A DNA stretch of 7,173 nucleotides from Lachnospiraceae bacterium (GTDB taxonomy: Bacteria > Bacillota > Clostridia > Lachnospirales > Anaerotignaceae), in the NCBI GenBank assembly GCA_028695945.1, contig JAQVIB010000107.1:1-7173 (forward strand). Reading direction: 5' to 3'. The position numbers and the translations under genes were made by a program. Under the pieces are notes generated by a model. The model made no database searches, was not told where the DNA came from, and saw nothing but the letters and a program-made list of their open reading frames with translations. Of this stretch, positions 5,932 through 7,173 are shown piece after piece. The number at the start of each line of letters is the position of its first letter. Positions within the stretch are counted from its first letter, which is position 1.

Positions 5932-7047
5932 ATGGCAAAGAAAAAAATAGCCGTTTTAACAGGCGGTGGGGATGCCCCAGGTTTAAACGCAGTAATTTAT
6001 ACCCTTACAAAAACATGTATCCTTAAATACGATTATGAGCTTATAGGCTACAAATTTGGGTACCGTGGCCTGTATACCAATGATTTTATGCCACTTACCC
6101 TTGAAAACACCACTGGCATTTTGCATAAGGGTGGTTCAATTTTATATAGCTCAAACAAAGATAATCTTTTTGACTATAAAGTTATGGAAAATGGTGTTGC
6201 TGTACGTAAAGATGTGTCTAATGTTGCAGTTGAAAACCTTAAGAAAGAAGGTGTAGATACCCTTGTTGTTCTAGGCGGTGATGGAACCCTTACAAGTGCT
6301 CGTGACTTTTCACGCCTTGGAGTAAACGTAATTGGTGTGCCAAAAACTATTGATAACGACCTTTTAGCTACCGACCGTACCTTTGGTTTTGATACTGCCG
6401 TAAACATTGTCACAGAGGCATTGGGCAGACTTCATACTACCGCAGAAAGCCATCACCGAGTAATTGTTGTAGAGGTAATGGGTCGTAATGCAGGCTGGAT
6501 TGCCCTTCACGGAGGTCTTGCAGGTAGTGCAGATATTATTCTTTTGCCAGAAATTCCATACACAATAGATAACATTGTGCAAAAAATTAGAGAACGTGAC
6601 CGTCGTGGGAAATTTTTTACCATAATTGTTGTGTCAGAAGGTGCAAAAGAACTTGGAGGCGAAATTACTATTAACCGAGTTGTAGCCGATAGTCCCGACC
6701 CTATTCGTCTTGGCGGTATTGCAAACAAGCTTACCTATCAGCTTGAACAGCATTTAGGTGAAGAACATGAAGTTCGTCCAGTAGTACTAGGTCACACCCA
6801 GCGTGGTGGTGAAACCTCTGCATTTGATAGAATATTGTCGGCACGTTATGGTTCTCATGCTGCACACCTTATTCACCAAGAAAAATTTGGCATGATGGTT
6901 CGCCTTAAAGGCAGTGAAATAGGTCATGTTTCACTGGAAGAAGTAGTTGGTGCTCAAAAACTTGTTGACCCTAATGGAGAACTTGTTGGTGTAGCCAGAG
7001 ATTTAGGTGTTTCATTTGGAGACAAACCTGTAAATAGAGTAAAATAA
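5932..7047 (+). CDS. pfkA: 6-phosphofructokinase, group III (ATP or mixed ATP/PPi type)
   Basis: The enzyme phosphorylates fructose 6-phosphate to fructose 1,6-bisphosphate in the cytoplasm, the committing step of glycolysis. The 371-residue length fits group III (mixed-substrate) enzymes rather than the ~320-residue classical bacterial PfkA. Motifs: TGGGDAPGLNA (10-20), LGGDGT (114-119), PKTIDND (137-143) with catalytic Asp141, EVMGRNAGW (181-189), PEIPY, and GHTQRGG (287-293) with Arg291. Gly118 corresponds to E. coli Gly104, favouring ATP, while Lys138 corresponds to Gly124, where Lys is typical of PPi-dependent enzymes. The Gly/Lys combination occurs in known ATP-dependent group III enzymes such as actinobacterial ones, so ATP is the likelier donor. 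GGAGG (5920-5924) precedes the ATG by seven bases. The gene is transcribed alone from its own promoter, divergently from the HD-murA-cotJC set, with an IS-like end directly after it. Confidence 0.95.
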   Translation: MAKKKIAVLTGGGDAPGLNAVIYTLTKTCILKYDYELIGYKFGYRGLYTNDFMPLTLENTTGILHKGGSILYSSNKDNLFDYKVMENGVAVRKDVSNVAVENLKKEGVDTLVVLGGDGTLTSARDFSRLGVNVIGVPKTIDNDLLATDRTFGFDTAVNIVTEALGRLHTTAESHHRVIVVEVMGRNAGWIALHGGLAGSADIILLPEIPYTIDNIVQKIRERDRRGKFFTIIVVSEGAKELGGEITINRVVADSPDPIRLGGIANKLTYQLEQHLGEEHEVRPVVLGHTQRGGETSAFDRILSARYGSHAAHLIHQEKFGMMVRLKGSEIGHVSLEEVVGAQKLVDPNGELVGVARDLGVSFGDKPVNRVK

Positions 7048-7050
7048 ATC

Positions 7051-7173
7051 AAAACCACCAGTTTAACTGGTGGTATGCACTAGCCCTAGAAGGGCATTAT
7101 ACTGGCACAGCGTCTCAAGACGCATCGAATAGTTCCACCAACCGCATTACTATTACGGGCAGCTGCTAAAGCA
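7051..7173 (+). mobile_element. Probable left end and structured leader of an IS200-type insertion sequence (partial)
   Basis: The bases after pfkA form a series of hairpins unlike the rest of the window: a 9-bp stem with a 3-base loop (7054-7074), GCCC/GGGC with a 5-base loop (7083-7095), GCGTC/GACGC with a TCAA loop (7110-7123), a weak CCG/CGG pair (7142-7158) and the palindrome GCAGCTGC (7159-7166). The GC content is also higher. This arrangement, and wording such as the stretch around 7124-7170, resembles from memory the 5' region of IS200-type elements of Firmicutes, where a terminal hairpin is bound by the Y1 transposase and leader structure restrains translation. IS200 elements lack terminal inverted repeats and generate no target duplication. 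The transposase gene would start just past the window, so it is not seen; the exact left boundary is unknown. A pfkA 3' untranslated structure or another small RNA is the alternative. Confidence 0.5.
7054..7074. repeat. Perfect 9-bp hairpin directly downstream of pfkA
   Basis: ACCACCAGT (7054-7062) and ACTGGTGGT (7066-7074) pair perfectly around a TTA loop, starting seven bases after the pfkA stop. No T-run follows on plus; on minus the stem is followed by TTTTGAT, a modest T-tract. It may be the subterminal hairpin of the IS-like element and could also block transcription crossing the junction. Confidence 0.75.

Noticed and set aside
7054..7074. Simple intrinsic terminator of pfkA
   Set aside because: The stem is good but no T-run follows on plus; the neighbouring hairpins fit an IS-type end better. 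It may still affect transcription.
1..7173. CRISPR array, tRNA or rRNA gene
   Set aside because: No regularly spaced direct repeats and no tRNA cloverleaf or rRNA sequence were recognised on either strand.

Overview
The window looks like chromosome of a low-GC, spore-forming member of the Firmicutes, most likely class Clostridia. The evidence is AT-rich DNA, strong GGAGG-type ribosome binding sites, sigma-A-like promoters, a CotJC-type spore-coat manganese catalase, MutS2, and a group III phosphofructokinase. The species cannot be named from the sequence alone.

Left part (1-1810, minus strand): the first 510 codons of mutS2, cut by the window edge before the C-terminal Smr domain, preceded by a small unrecognised 56-codon gene (1640-1810) with an excellent ribosome binding site. 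Divergent from that small gene, 68 bp away, is an intact large serine recombinase (1879-3285, plus strand). The recombinase and its small neighbour look like accessory cargo between housekeeping genes, but no attachment sites or target duplication could be established.

Middle part (3289-5655, minus strand): an apparent operon of HD-domain phosphohydrolase, murA and cotJC. murA and cotJC overlap by four bases (GTGA). A sigma-A-like promoter lies in front of the HD gene. The operon runs tail to tail into the recombinase with 3 bp between the stop codons. The only good intrinsic terminator for the leftward operon lies inside the recombinase coding region, on its antisense strand (2955-2994), so the two transcripts should overlap by about 300 nt.

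Right part (5656-7173): a 276-bp divergent promoter region, then pfkA on the plus strand with a near-consensus promoter and a palindrome over the predicted transcription start. The enzyme carries Gly at the position equivalent to E. coli 104 and Lys at 124, the ATP/PPi mixed-substrate signature of group III. Immediately after pfkA the last 126 bases are a string of small hairpins resembling the left end and structured leader of an IS200-type insertion sequence; its transposase gene would begin just beyond the window.

The genes do not form one pathway. MurA (peptidoglycan precursor), CotJC (spore coat) and the HD protein probably share a transcript; PFK is glycolytic; MutS2 acts on nucleic acids or ribosomes. 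The less ordinary parts are the recombinase with its divergent small gene and shared control region, the antisense-embedded terminator, and the IS-like end abutting pfkA.
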